From positions 893,861 through 957,860 of the forward strand of contig NZ_SIZW01000042.1 of assembly GCF_009866805.1 (NCBI RefSeq): 64,000 nucleotides of DNA, written 5' to 3'. A program made the translations under genes and the position numbers. Below, piece after piece: positions 27,908-36,752 of this stretch. The stretch comes from Schauerella aestuarii. GTDB lineage: Bacteria; Pseudomonadota; Gammaproteobacteria; Burkholderiales; Burkholderiaceae_B. Numbering within the stretch: the first letter of the stretch is position 1; each line of letters starts with the position of its first letter. The notes below the pieces were generated by a model. That model did no database searches, was not told where the DNA came from, and saw only the letters and a list, made by a program, of their open reading frames with translations.

Positions 27908-29146
27908 ATGGATAAAGCTGATATCGGTTGGTTGATGGTCTCAACCTTGCTGGTGCTGATGATGGCGCTGCCTGGCCTGGCCTTGTTTTACGGCGGCCTC
28001 GTCCGCAGCAAGAACGTTTTGTCGGTGCTGATGCAGGTCACCGCCACGTTTGCGTTGGCGGTTGTGCTCTGGTTCATCTACGGTTACTCACTTGCCTTCA
28101 CTGAAGGCAACGCCTTCATTGGCGGTTTCTCACGCCTGTTCTTCTCCGGCATGTTCAATCCGGCCGATGGCACCTACGCCATGTCCGGGTCCGTGACCGA
28201 AATCGCGTTCGCCTGCTTCCAGGCCACGTTCGCCGGCATCACCTGCGCCCTGATCGTTGGCGCGTTCGCAGAACGCACCCGCTTTTCGGCCGTGCTGGTA
28301 TTCACCGCGATCTGGATGACGTTCGCCTACCTGCCGATCGCCCATATGGTCTGGTACATCTCGCCGACCAACCCCGGCCTTCTGAATGCGCGTGGCGCAC
28401 TGGACTTCGCCGGCGGTACGGTCGTGCACATCAACGCGGGTATTGCCGGCCTGGTGGGCGCCTATGTGGTGGGCAAGCGCGTGGGCTACGGCCGTGAAGC
28501 CATGCAGCCGCACAACCTGCCGATGACCATGATCGGTGCCGCGTTGCTGTGGGTGGGCTGGTTCGGTTTCAACGCCGGTTCGGCACTGGCTGCCAATGAG
28601 AACGCCACGCTGGCCTTCCTGAACACCCTGGTCGCCACTGCTGGCGCCATCCTGGCCTGGACGTTCACCGAATGGGGCATCAAAGGCAAGCCGTCGATGC
28701 TGGGTGCCGCTTCCGGTGCTGTTGCCGGCCTGGTAGGCATTACGCCGGCCGCCGGCCTGGTGGGTCCGGTTGGCGCGCTGATCATCGGCATCGTTGCCGG
28801 TGTGGTCTGCGTCTGGGGCGTCAATGGTCTGAAGCGCATGCTGCGTGCTGACGATTCGCTGGATGTGTTCGGCGTGCACGGCGTGGGCGGCATTGTCGGC
28901 GCCCTCCTCACCGGTGTGTTCAACGCGAAAGCGCTGGGCGGCCCGGGCCTGGACAGCGTTGGCGCCATCGCCGGTCAATTGTGGATCCAGCTCGAAGGCG
29001 TGCTGATCACCATCGTGTGGTCTGCGGTTGTGGCCTGGATTGCCTACAAGATTGCCGATATGGTCTGCGGCCTGCGTGTTCCTGAAGATGTGGAACGCGA
29101 AGGTCTGGACATCACCTGCCACGGTGAGTCCGCCTATCACAGCTAA
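27908..29146 (+). CDS. amtB: Ammonium transporter
   Basis: 412 residues with about eleven membrane helices. Family features include ALFYGGLVRSKN near the start, DFAGGTVVHINAGIAGLVGA, the GWFGFNAGSA segment and DVFGVHGVGGIVGALLTGVF with the paired pore histidines. It starts at a short distance from the membrane, without the long cleaved leader of some family members. It imports ammonium/ammonia and is gated by GlnK, encoded 30 bases upstream. A hairpin terminator follows the stop. Confidence 0.96.
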   Translation: MDKADIGWLMVSTLLVLMMALPGLALFYGGLVRSKNVLSVLMQVTATFALAVVLWFIYGYSLAFTEGNAFIGGFSRLFFSGMFNPADGTYAMSGSVTEIAFACFQATFAGITCALIVGAFAERTRFSAVLVFTAIWMTFAYLPIAHMVWYISPTNPGLLNARGALDFAGGTVVHINAGIAGLVGAYVVGKRVGYGREAMQPHNLPMTMIGAALLWVGWFGFNAGSALAANENATLAFLNTLVATAGAILAWTFTEWGIKGKPSMLGAASGAVAGLVGITPAAGLVGPVGALIIGIVAGVVCVWGVNGLKRMLRADDSLDVFGVHGVGGIVGALLTGVFNAKALGGPGLDSVGAIAGQLWIQLEGVLITIVWSAVVAWIAYKIADMVCGLRVPEDVEREGLDITCHGESAYHS

Positions 29147-29197
29147 TTTGCGATTTGTACCGGGTTGACAGCCCGGTGCCCTCAAGGGGAAAAAGAA

Positions 29198-29225
29198 GCG
29201 GGCATACCGGAAACGGTATGCCCGC
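29198..29225 (+). terminator. Terminator hairpin after amtB
   Basis: An 11-base perfect stem (29198-29208 with 29215-29225) and a six-base loop, followed by AATAATTTG. It separates amtB from the convergent esterase gene. Confidence 0.75.
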
Positions 29226-29383
29226 AATAATTTGTGCTGACGTCTTTTTTTACTGGGCGCAAGCACTTGCGCTCTTCATGTCCAGGCAGGCACTCGCTCT
29301 CATCGACGCATGAGCCATTGCGTGTTCTGTCTCACTGGTACGCAGGTACGGCGTCCCGTTTCTTTTCACGTGCCCCCGGATCG

Positions 29384-30286
29384 CTATTGCTTCGGCGACG
29401 GCATCTGCGCTGTGGCCGGCGCCTTGCCATCGCGCTCGACGAAGTCCACTACCCGATCCAGCACCGGCGCCCTGCTGCGCAACGGCCAGGCGATCACGCC
29501 GACCATCATGGCGTGACCCAATCCTTCATATATCTCTTCATCCACATACACGCCTCGTGAGCGAAGCAAGGTGGTCATCTGAGCGGTATTGCGATTTGGA
29601 TCCACGACATCGTCTTTGCTCCCGGCCAGGAGCAACGCAGGTGGCGATGCCGCCGACGCATGCACGATCGGCTGCGAATCCTTCGGCGTATCCGGATAAA
29701 GGAAGGCCGGCTTGATGTCGGGGTTCACGATCGGCAGGAAATCGTACGGCCCTGCAAGCCCGATCCAGCCTTTCAGCGCTGCGGGCGACTTGCCGTAGGG
29801 CTTCAACCATCGATCGTCCAGCGCGACCATCGCAGCGTTATAGCCACCGGCGCTGTGTCCCATCACAAAAACGCGATTCGCGTCGCCACCGTAGGTCGCG
29901 ATGTGATCCAACGTCCATGCCACGGCTTGCGCCGAATCCTGCACGAACGCCGGGTAAACAACCTCGGGCGACAGGCGGTAATCGGGCACCACGGTCATGA
30001 TGCCGCGTGCGGCCAGGGCCTCCGCCACATACATGTAGTCTTTGCGGGATCCGCCCGTCCAGCTTCCGCCATAGAAAAACACCACCACAGGAGGCGGCTT
30101 GGCCCCTTTCACGGGTACGTAGACGTCCAATTGCTGTCGCGCAGAGGCGTCGCCATAGGCAATGTCGGCCGTGCGGACGAAGCTGCTTTCTGACGTGACG
30201 AGATTGATGGTTTTGAGTGGAGAACAGGCTGCGAGCCCAACGGCAACCACAACGGATGCCGCAACGACGACGACCAACGAACGCAT
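29384..30286 (-). CDS. Alpha/beta-hydrolase lipoprotein (esterase-like)
   Basis: 300 residues. A hydrophobic leader ends in a lipobox LAAC (Cys21), so the protein is likely a lipoprotein of the periplasm or outer membrane. The catalytic Ser145 is in GHSAGG, a charge-relay Asp is in SKDDVVDP and the His in GLGHAMM. The oxyanion region reads YGGSW in place of the HGGG of hormone-sensitive-lipase-type esterases, as in BD-FAE-like feruloyl esterases. It lies between amtB and ptsI, where related genomes usually have gshA; its link to either neighbour is not evident. The substrate is unknown. Confidence 0.85.
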   Translation of the reverse strand: MRSLVVVVAASVVVAVGLAACSPLKTINLVTSESSFVRTADIAYGDASARQQLDVYVPVKGAKPPPVVVFFYGGSWTGGSRKDYMYVAEALAARGIMTVVPDYRLSPEVVYPAFVQDSAQAVAWTLDHIATYGGDANRVFVMGHSAGGYNAAMVALDDRWLKPYGKSPAALKGWIGLAGPYDFLPIVNPDIKPAFLYPDTPKDSQPIVHASAASPPALLLAGSKDDVVDPNRNTAQMTTLLRSRGVYVDEEIYEGLGHAMMVGVIAWPLRSRAPVLDRVVDFVERDGKAPATAQMPSPKQ

Positions 30287-30473
30287 GTATCACCCCGGAA
30301 AACGCCGCACAGCGATGGCGCGGATCGACGGGCCATGGCGCAAGCGATGTGCCACGATGCCCTCACCCATCGCGCCGCAATTGCGGAGTTATACGAGTGA
30401 AAGCGCGGGATGGATGCGGTCTCGAAGTGATGGCACTGAGCTGCCAACCGATGTGCGCCACGCCTGCATGAGC

Positions 30474-32219
30474 TCAAGCGTCGTTGAACGTGTCCAGATC
30501 GACCGGCAGCGCACGATTCAAGATCGCCGCCACTTTCACACGCAACGCATTGGAGTGCGCGTTGCGAATTTCGCGTTTGACGTCGAGCAACTGCTGCGGG
30601 TGCATGGAAAACTCGGTGAGCCCCAGCCCCAGCAGCAGACGCGTCAAGCGGGCATCGCCCGCCATTTCGCCGCAGACGGCAACAGGAATGCCGACACGTT
30701 CACCCGCATTGATCGTATGGGCGATCAAACGCAGCACGGCAGGATGCAGCGGATCGTAAAGTGCGTTGACGTCGTGGTCGCCTCGGTCGATCGCCAATGT
30801 GTACTGGATCAGGTCATTGGTGCCGATCGACAGAAAATCCAGGGCTTGCGCAAAGGGTTCGATCGCGATGGCGATCGCAGGCACCTCGACCATTGCGCCT
30901 ACCAGGATCTCGTCGGCATAAGCCTGCCCCCGCGCATCGAGTTCGCTTTTGGCCGACGCGATCGCTGCCCGGGTGGCCTTCACCTCATGCATGTGCGAAA
31001 TCATTGGCACCAGCAACCGCACCGGGCCGTGCGCAGAGGCGCGCAAAATCGCCCGCAGTTGCGTGGCAAACAATTCGGGGCGTGCCAGACAATAGCGAAT
31101 GGCTCGCTGACCCAACGCCGGATTGGTCGCCACAGTCGCTTCGCCATCCAGCGTTTTGTCCGATCCGATATCGAGCGTGCGGATCGTCACGCAGCGCCCA
31201 GCCATGGCCCGCACGACTGCGGCATATGCCGCGTACTGCTCTTCCTCGTCCGGCAAATCCGGGCGGCCCATGAAGAGAAATTCACTACGGAAAAGACCAA
31301 TGCCATCAGCACCGGATTGCAGGGCCAACGCCGCCTCATCCGGCAACTCGATATTGGCGTGCAAGGTAATCGTGATGCCGTCCAGCGTGGTGGCGGTTTC
31401 ATCACGCAGCAGCGCCAGCTCGGCACGGTCTTCGGCGTAGCGGCGTTGCTGCTCACGATATTCGGCGAGAATCGCCGGCGATGGATTGACGACCACGCTG
31501 CCTTCGCTGCCGTCCACGATCAGCATGTCGCCGTCGCGCACCAGTTGCCGCACGTTGCCAATGGCCACGACCGCCGGCACGCCCATGCTGCGTGCCACGA
31601 TGGCGGTGTGTGATGTGGGGCCGCCCAGGTCGGTGACGAACGCCGCGAACCGCCCGCCGCGCAAGCGCAGCATATCCGCCGGTGAAATATCATGTGCGAC
31701 CACGACCAGCATATCGTCGCCGTCGACGTTATCGACGCCGTTCAGAAGCGTGGTCGAACCCGACAGCACCATCAGCACCCGCTCGATCACCTGGCGCACA
31801 TCGGCGCCACGCTCACGCAGATACTCATCGTCCATGTCGTCGAACTGGCGCACCAGACTCTGACCTTGCGTGGTCAGCGCCCACTCCGCGTTGTAGTGCC
31901 GCTCCGAGATGAGGGCCAACGCGGGCTCGGCCAGCAACGGGTCGCCCAGCAGCAATTCATGAACATGCAGCATGGCGCCCAGCTCACGGGGCGCATCGGC
32001 CGGCAGTGTGGCCGCCATATGGTGCATATCCGCCTGCGCCGCCGCGATGGCGGCCGTCAGCCGCTCTCGTTCGGCCTGGACATCGTCGGCACCGATTCGG
32101 TAATGCGCCACCTCGAGCGCAGCCGCGCCCAACACGACCGCGCGTCCGATGGCATAACCGCGCGCCACCGCTTTGCCGCTCAGGCAAATGACGGGACCGG
32201 GCGCGGGTGCGGTCGTCAA
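30474..32219 (-). CDS. ptsI: PTS enzyme I (phosphoenolpyruvate-protein phosphotransferase)
   Basis: 581 residues. The phospho-accepting His204 is in GGPTSHTAIVARS, and the PEP-binding C-terminal domain has GLFRSEFLFM, TLDIGSDKT and SIGTNDLIQY. It takes phosphate from PEP and passes it to HPr (ptsH), encoded three bases upstream. No sugar-specific EIIB/EIIC genes are near, so this is likely a regulatory PTS rather than a sugar-uptake system, as is usual in Burkholderiales. Confidence 0.96.
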   Translation of the reverse strand: MTTAPAPGPVICLSGKAVARGYAIGRAVVLGAAALEVAHYRIGADDVQAERERLTAAIAAAQADMHHMAATLPADAPRELGAMLHVHELLLGDPLLAEPALALISERHYNAEWALTTQGQSLVRQFDDMDDEYLRERGADVRQVIERVLMVLSGSTTLLNGVDNVDGDDMLVVVAHDISPADMLRLRGGRFAAFVTDLGGPTSHTAIVARSMGVPAVVAIGNVRQLVRDGDMLIVDGSEGSVVVNPSPAILAEYREQQRRYAEDRAELALLRDETATTLDGITITLHANIELPDEAALALQSGADGIGLFRSEFLFMGRPDLPDEEEQYAAYAAVVRAMAGRCVTIRTLDIGSDKTLDGEATVATNPALGQRAIRYCLARPELFATQLRAILRASAHGPVRLLVPMISHMHEVKATRAAIASAKSELDARGQAYADEILVGAMVEVPAIAIAIEPFAQALDFLSIGTNDLIQYTLAIDRGDHDVNALYDPLHPAVLRLIAHTINAGERVGIPVAVCGEMAGDARLTRLLLGLGLTEFSMHPQQLLDVKREIRNAHSNALRVKVAAILNRALPVDLDTFNDA

Positions 32220-32222
32220 GGG

Positions 32223-32492
32223 CTACTCCGCTTCGCCGAACCGGCTGTCGAACAGCGCTTCGATATCGGTCAATGCCTGATCGGCATCCATACCCGATGC
32301 ATCCAATTTGACGGTAACGCCCCGTCCCGCCGCCAACATCATCACGCCCATGATGCTTTTCGCATTGACGCGCTGGGCGCCCTTGGAAATGAAGATCTCG
32401 CTCGAATACTTACCGGCGAGCTGGGTGAGCTTGGCTGCTGCGCGTGCGTGCAGGCCCAATTTGTTGCTGATGACGATTTCTTTTGTTGGCAT
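32223..32492 (-). CDS. ptsH: Phosphocarrier protein HPr
   Basis: 89 residues. The phospho-accepting His15 is in LGLHARAAAK, and a serine occupies the regulatory position 46 (AKSIMGVMML). Ser46 phosphorylation needs an HprK, which many betaproteobacteria have but which is not in this window. HPr relays phosphate from enzyme I to the EIIA protein encoded just upstream. Confidence 0.96.
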   Translation of the reverse strand: MPTKEIVISNKLGLHARAAAKLTQLAGKYSSEIFISKGAQRVNAKSIMGVMMLAAGRGVTVKLDASGMDADQALTDIEALFDSRFGEAE

Positions 32493-32525
32493 GGGCGATG
32501 TTTGTCACGGAACACGGATCGGCGA

Positions 32526-32921
32526 TCAGTCTACACGCAACACGCCCTGCATACCGCCCGACAATGCCTTTTCTCGCATTTCGGAAAGCGGCTGATCGCG
32601 ATAGGTCAACGCCCGCAGCAGCATGGGCGTGTTCAAGCCCGCCACCACGCAACAGGGCACGCCGGAAGCTTGCGCCTCGGCGACCGCGCGCTTGGCGATA
32701 TTAGCCGGCGTGGCACCCACCAGATCGGTCAATACCAGCACACCCTCACCATGATCGGCCTCGAGAATGTCGCGCAAGATCTGCGGCGCGAGATCGTCGG
32801 GTTTATCGTCAGGGAGGATATCGTGCACGGACACGTCCTCGACCTGTCCCAGCACATGGCTGGCACAGTTGAGCAAGGCGCCGCCCAGAGGCGTGTGCAC
32901 GACGATCACAATACCGATCAT
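32526..32921 (-). CDS. PTS EIIA component, mannose (EIIA-Man) type
   Basis: 131 residues with the phospho-accepting His9 in IVVHTPLGGA and the family motifs VLTDLVGATPANIAKR and VAGLNTPMLLRAL. It stands alone, without EIIB, EIIC or EIID, so it probably acts as a regulatory phospho-acceptor. Its ATG overlaps the stop of gshB (ATGA), which couples its translation to glutathione synthesis; this pairing is common in Burkholderiales. Confidence 0.93.
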   Translation of the reverse strand: MIGIVIVVHTPLGGALLNCASHVLGQVEDVSVHDILPDDKPDDLAPQILRDILEADHGEGVLVLTDLVGATPANIAKRAVAEAQASGVPCCVVAGLNTPMLLRALTYRDQPLSEMREKALSGGMQGVLRVD

Positions 32922-33913
32922 GATGTGGCGATCGCCTCGTTGGGCACTGCAACACTACCGGACACAGCGCGCTCGAGCGCCTGCGCAAACATATCGGCCA
33001 CGTCAAAGCCGGTCTGCTCGGTGATCTCGACAAAGCACGTCGGACTGGTAACGTTGATTTCGGTCACATATTCACCGATCACATCCAGGCCGATCAGCAG
33101 CAGTCCCCGCGCGGCCAGCTTGGGCGCAACGGCCATCGCAATGCGGCGATCGGATTCGGACAACGGTTGCGCCACGCCGCGGCCACCGGCCGCGAGGTTG
33201 CCCCGCGTTTCGCCGGCCAGCGGAATACGCGCCAAGGCATACGGCACCGGCTCGCCCCCGATGATCAGGATGCGTTTGTCGCCCTTGACGATCTCGGGAA
33301 TGTAGCGCTGCGCCATGATCGTCTGCTGACCGTTATCGGTGAGCGTTTCGAGAATGGCATTGAGATTGGCGTCGTTAGGCTGCAGACGGAAAATACCCGT
33401 GCCGCCCATGCCGTCCAGCGGCTTGACGATGACGTCCTTATGCTCGGCATAAAACGCCTTGATTCGCGCCATGCTGCTCGTCACGAGGGTCGGCGTCGTC
33501 AACTCGGGAAACTCGGTGATCGCGAGCTTCTCGGGATGATTGCGGATGGCCGATCCCTGATTGAAGACGCGCGCGCCCTTGGCTTGCGCGTAATCGAGCA
33601 ACTGCGTGGAATACACGTATTCCATGTCGAACGGCGGATCCTTGCGCATAAGCACAGCGTCGAACGCCGCAACCGGCTGCTCCGCCGCCTCGCCGCGTGC
33701 CGTCCACCACTCATGCCCGTGCAGATCCGCATCGGACACAAGCGCGATGGGTTCGTAACGAGCAAACACGGTGCCGTGATCGATGTACAGATCGCTTTGC
33801 AATGCCACCGAAAGCGTATGACCCCGTGCGTGCAGTGCACGCATCATGGCCACGGACGAATCCTTGTACGCCTTTAGCCCGGGCAAGGGATCCAACACAA
33901 ACAATACATGCAT
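32918..33913 (-). CDS. gshB: Glutathione synthetase
   Basis: 331 residues of the ATP-grasp fold. Family motifs are MRKDPPFDMEYVY, GSAIRNHPEKLAITEFPEL, VKPLDGMGGTGIF and EINVTSPTC. It joins gamma-glutamylcysteine and glycine. ATG 33913 gives the normal N-terminus (MHVLFVLDPLPGLKAYKDSS); an in-frame TTG at 33925 is less likely. The gshA gene that often precedes gshB in related genomes is absent here. The next gene upstream is infC, in the same direction and about 120 bases away. Confidence 0.95.
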   Translation of the reverse strand: MHVLFVLDPLPGLKAYKDSSVAMMRALHARGHTLSVALQSDLYIDHGTVFARYEPIALVSDADLHGHEWWTARGEAAEQPVAAFDAVLMRKDPPFDMEYVYSTQLLDYAQAKGARVFNQGSAIRNHPEKLAITEFPELTTPTLVTSSMARIKAFYAEHKDVIVKPLDGMGGTGIFRLQPNDANLNAILETLTDNGQQTIMAQRYIPEIVKGDKRILIIGGEPVPYALARIPLAGETRGNLAAGGRGVAQPLSESDRRIAMAVAPKLAARGLLLIGLDVIGEYVTEINVTSPTCFVEITEQTGFDVADMFAQALERAVSGSVAVPNEAIATS

Positions 33914-34032
33914 GACAGCATCCAATACGTGAGCCGCCCTCCCGCAGGAAAGGCGGCTTAAATCAACAGCGCAATGGCTCCGGCCGCCGTACGCGACAGG
34001 TGCATCGCGACGCGCCGATCACGTCCTGAAGG

Positions 34033-34584
34033 TCAGGATGATGCCGAATCAGGCTTGGCAGGCGTCACTTTTTTCTTGGGCGACAGCACCATGATCATCT
34101 GACGGCCTTCCAACTTGGGCATGGCCTCGACTTGAGCCAGCTCAAGCAAGTCGTCACGCACACGTTCCAGCATACGCATCCCGAGGTCCTGGTGGGCCAT
34201 CTCGCGCCCACGGAAACGCAGCGAAACCTTCGCCTTGTCGCCCTCTTCGAGGAATCGCTTCAGGTTGCGCAGCTTGACCTGATAGTCACCCTCGTCGGTC
34301 GCGGAACGGAACTTGACTTCCTTGACCTGGATGACCTTCTGCTTGCCGCGCGCTTCAGCCTGACGCTTTTGTTCTTGGTACTTGAACTTGCCGTAGTCCA
34401 TGAGCCGACACACGGGCGGCTCTGCATTGGGCGCAATCTCGACCAGGTCGACATTGGCTTCTTCAGACAATTTGAACGCATCGGCAAGCTTGACGATACC
34501 TAACTGTTCCCCATCCAATCCGATCAGTCGCACTTCGGGGACACGGATTTCACCGTTGATGCGATTTGCTTTTTCAGTGGCGAT
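34033..34584 (-). CDS. infC: Translation initiation factor IF-3 with a rare AUC start
   Basis: 183 residues. The conserved N-terminal sequence [20 protein letters not shown] begins directly after an ATC codon at 34584, and AGGAG (34593-34597) lies eight bases before it. No ATG, GTG or TTG precedes this conserved block; the first standard start (GTG 34533) would delete 17 conserved residues. infC is known for non-canonical starts (AUU in E. coli), which let IF-3 repress its own synthesis. The rest matches IF-3, including [20 protein letters not shown]. The gene begins 18 bases after the thrS stop. rpmI does not follow it here. Confidence 0.95.
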   Translation of the reverse strand: MATEKANRINGEIRVPEVRLIGLDGEQLGIVKLADAFKLSEEANVDLVEIAPNAEPPVCRLMDYGKFKYQEQKRQAEARGKQKVIQVKEVKFRSATDEGDYQVKLRNLKRFLEEGDKAKVSLRFRGREMAHQDLGMRMLERVRDDLLELAQVEAMPKLEGRQMIMVLSPKKKVTPAKPDSASS

Positions 34585-34602
34585 GTTGACAACTCCTAGT
34601 AA

Positions 34603-36567
34603 TTAAACGACAGCAGGTTCAGGTTGCACGATCGACTGCACGACGTTGCGGCGCAGCGCCACATCTTCGTTCAAACGTCCGACGAAATCCTCGAAGGGAA
34701 TGGCGCCCAGATCCAGACCGCCCAACCCACGAACCGCTACTTTGCCAGCTTGCCTTTCTTTATCGCCCACGACAAGGATGTACGGGACTTTCTGCAAGCT
34801 GTGTTCTCTGATTTTATAAGTGATTTTTTCACCACGCAAATCAGACTGAACTCTAAAGCCTTGTTTTTTCAAGCTTTGTGTGATTTCGGCGGCATAATCA
34901 GCCGATCCTTCCGAAATGCAGCACACCACAGCCTGAATCGGCGCAAGCCACGGCGGCATCGCACCAGCGTGGTTTTCAAGCAACATTCCAATGAAGCGCT
35001 CGAACGATCCGAGGATCGCCCGATGCAACATCACGGGCGTGCGACGCTGATCCTGGGCATCGACGAACTCGGCGCCCAAGCGCTGGGGCATTGAAAAGTC
35101 GACCTGAATCGTGCCGCACTGCCAATGACGGCCGATGGCATCCTTGAGCGTGTACTCGATTTTCGGCCCGTAGAACGCGCCCTCACCCGGCGACACCTCA
35201 AACGCACATCCGGTGCGACGCAAGCTTTCCATCAACGCGTCTTCGGCGCGGTCCCAGGTTTCATCGGACCCGATCCGCTTTTCAGGACGCGTGGCGACCT
35301 TGAACAACACTTCGTTGAAACCGAAATCGCGATACACCTTTTGCAGCAGTGCGGTAAACGCCGCGCACTCGTCCTGCAATTGATCCTCGGTACAGAAAAT
35401 GTGGCCGTCATCCTGCGTAAAACCGCGTACGCGCATCATGCCGTGCAACGAACCCGAGGGCTCATTGCGATGGCATTGACCGAACTCGCCATACCGCAAT
35501 GGCAGATCGCGATAGGAATGCAGACCCGAATTGAAGATCTGCACGTGACCAGGGCAATTCATCGGCTTCAAACCGTACATGCGGTTTTCGGACTCGGTCG
35601 TGAACATGTTTTCACGATAGTTTTCCCAGTGGCCCGTTTTTTTCCACAGCGACAGATCGAGAATCTGGGGCGCCTTCACCTCCTGGTAGCCGTTGTCGCG
35701 ATACACGCCACGCATGTATTGCTCCACCTGCTGCCATAACGCCCAGCCCTTGGGATGCCAGAAAATCAGGCCCGGCCCTTCTTCCTGGAAATGGAACAGG
35801 TCGAGATCACGGCCCAGCTTGCGGTGGTCGCGCTTTTCAGCCTCTTCCAGCATGTGCAGGTAAGCGTCCTGATCTTCCTTATTGGCCCAGGCGGTGCCGT
35901 AGATGCGTTGAAGCATCTCGTTATTGCTGTCGCCACGCCAATACGCGCCGGCAACCTTCATCAATTTGAAGACCTTGAGCTTGCCGGTCGACGGCACGTG
36001 CGGGCCGCGGCAAAGATCGACGAAGCTGCCTTCGCGATACAGGCTGATGTTTTCATTGGACGGGATCGACGCAATGATTTCGGCCTTGTAGTCTTCGCCG
36101 ATGCCCTTGAAGAACGTGACCGCATCGTCGCGCTTCCACTCTTCGCGCGTCACCGGCTCGTCGCGTTTAGCGATCTCAGCCATCTTTTTCTCGATCGCAG
36201 CCAGATCGTCGGGCGTAAATGGGCGCTTGTACGAAAAGTCGTAATAGAAGCCGTTGTCGATGACCGGACCAATGGTGACCTGCGCGTCCGGAAACAGCGA
36301 CTTGACCGCATAGGCCAAAAGGTGGGCGGTCGAGTGGCGAATCAGGTCCAGCCCGTCGGCATCTTTGGCGGTCACGATCGCAAGCTGCGTGTCGTGGTCG
36401 AGCACGAAGCTCGTATCGACGAGTTTCGTTGTGCCATCCGCACCGGTTACTTTCCCGCCGAGCGCGGCGCGAGCCAAACCTGCGCCGATCGACTGAGCGA
36501 CTTCGGCGACGGTGACTGGTGCCGGATAAGCGCGTTGCGACCCGTCAGGCAAAGTAATCTGAAGCAT
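34603..36567 (-). CDS. thrS: Threonine--tRNA ligase
   Basis: 654 residues from ATG 36567, the start of the TGS domain ([15 protein letters not shown]), with AGGA five bases upstream. The editing domain has [12 protein letters not shown] and later metal-binding His/Cys, the class II core has [20 protein letters not shown] (motif 2) and the C-terminal anticodon-binding domain ends in [12 protein letters not shown]. The longer open frame to 36759 is not used because it runs through a terminator hairpin. A threonine-rich leader ORF and a terminator lie directly upstream, pointing to attenuation control. infC follows in the same transcript. Confidence 0.97.
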   Translation of the reverse strand: MLQITLPDGSQRAYPAPVTVAEVAQSIGAGLARAALGGKVTGADGTTKLVDTSFVLDHDTQLAIVTAKDADGLDLIRHSTAHLLAYAVKSLFPDAQVTIGPVIDNGFYYDFSYKRPFTPDDLAAIEKKMAEIAKRDEPVTREEWKRDDAVTFFKGIGEDYKAEIIASIPSNENISLYREGSFVDLCRGPHVPSTGKLKVFKLMKVAGAYWRGDSNNEMLQRIYGTAWANKEDQDAYLHMLEEAEKRDHRKLGRDLDLFHFQEEGPGLIFWHPKGWALWQQVEQYMRGVYRDNGYQEVKAPQILDLSLWKKTGHWENYRENMFTTESENRMYGLKPMNCPGHVQIFNSGLHSYRDLPLRYGEFGQCHRNEPSGSLHGMMRVRGFTQDDGHIFCTEDQLQDECAAFTALLQKVYRDFGFNEVLFKVATRPEKRIGSDETWDRAEDALMESLRRTGCAFEVSPGEGAFYGPKIEYTLKDAIGRHWQCGTIQVDFSMPQRLGAEFVDAQDQRRTPVMLHRAILGSFERFIGMLLENHAGAMPPWLAPIQAVVCCISEGSADYAAEITQSLKKQGFRVQSDLRGEKITYKIREHSLQKVPYILVVGDKERQAGKVAVRGLGGLDLGAIPFEDFVGRLNEDVALRRNVVQSIVQPEPAVV

Positions 36568-36580
36568 GGGATTCCTGAGT

Positions 36581-36610
36581 AAAAAGAAAAACGCGGCCTT
36601 TGAGCCGCGT
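36581..36610 (-). terminator. Intrinsic terminator in the thrS leader (candidate attenuator)
   Basis: On the minus strand the stem ACGCGGC/GCCGCGT (36604-36610 with 36591-36597) and six-base loop are followed immediately by TTTTTCTTTT. It ends 14 bases before the thrS ATG. A second copy of the 3' arm core, GCCGCG, lies upstream at 36677-36682 and could pair with the 5' arm instead. Confidence 0.85.
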
Positions 36611-36635
36611 CGTCCAGAAGTCTTGTCGGGATGAA

Positions 36636-36743
36636 CTACAAGGTAACCGGCACCTTGCCCGAACACAAACCACCGGCGCGGCGTGTCGCGCAAGTGTGTG
36701 TCGTTCGAGTCAACGTTCGCCAAGTCATGAATGCTTTCATCAT
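36636..36743 (-). CDS. Threonine-rich leader peptide of thrS (candidate attenuation leader)
   Basis: A 35-codon frame (ATG 36743, TAG 36636-36638). Eight of 35 residues are Thr, and seven of these fall within residues 7-20 ([14 protein letters not shown]), using ACT, ACG and ACA codons. It begins nine bases after the stop of the PIG-L gene and ends 26 bases before the terminator 5' arm. Placement in front of the threonyl-tRNA synthetase gene, with codons for the cognate amino acid, is the classic layout of ribosome-mediated attenuation. The ribosome-binding site is weak, so translation may rely on reinitiation after the upstream gene. Not confirmed by comparison with relatives. Confidence 0.65.
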   Translation of the reverse strand: MMKAFMTWRTLTRTTHTCATRRAGGLCSGKVPVTL

Positions 36744-36752
36744 CACGTAAGT

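Noticed and set aside
33932..33958. Inverted repeat AGCCGCC/GGCGGCT between infC and gshB as a terminator
   Set aside because: The loop is long and no T-run follows on either strand.
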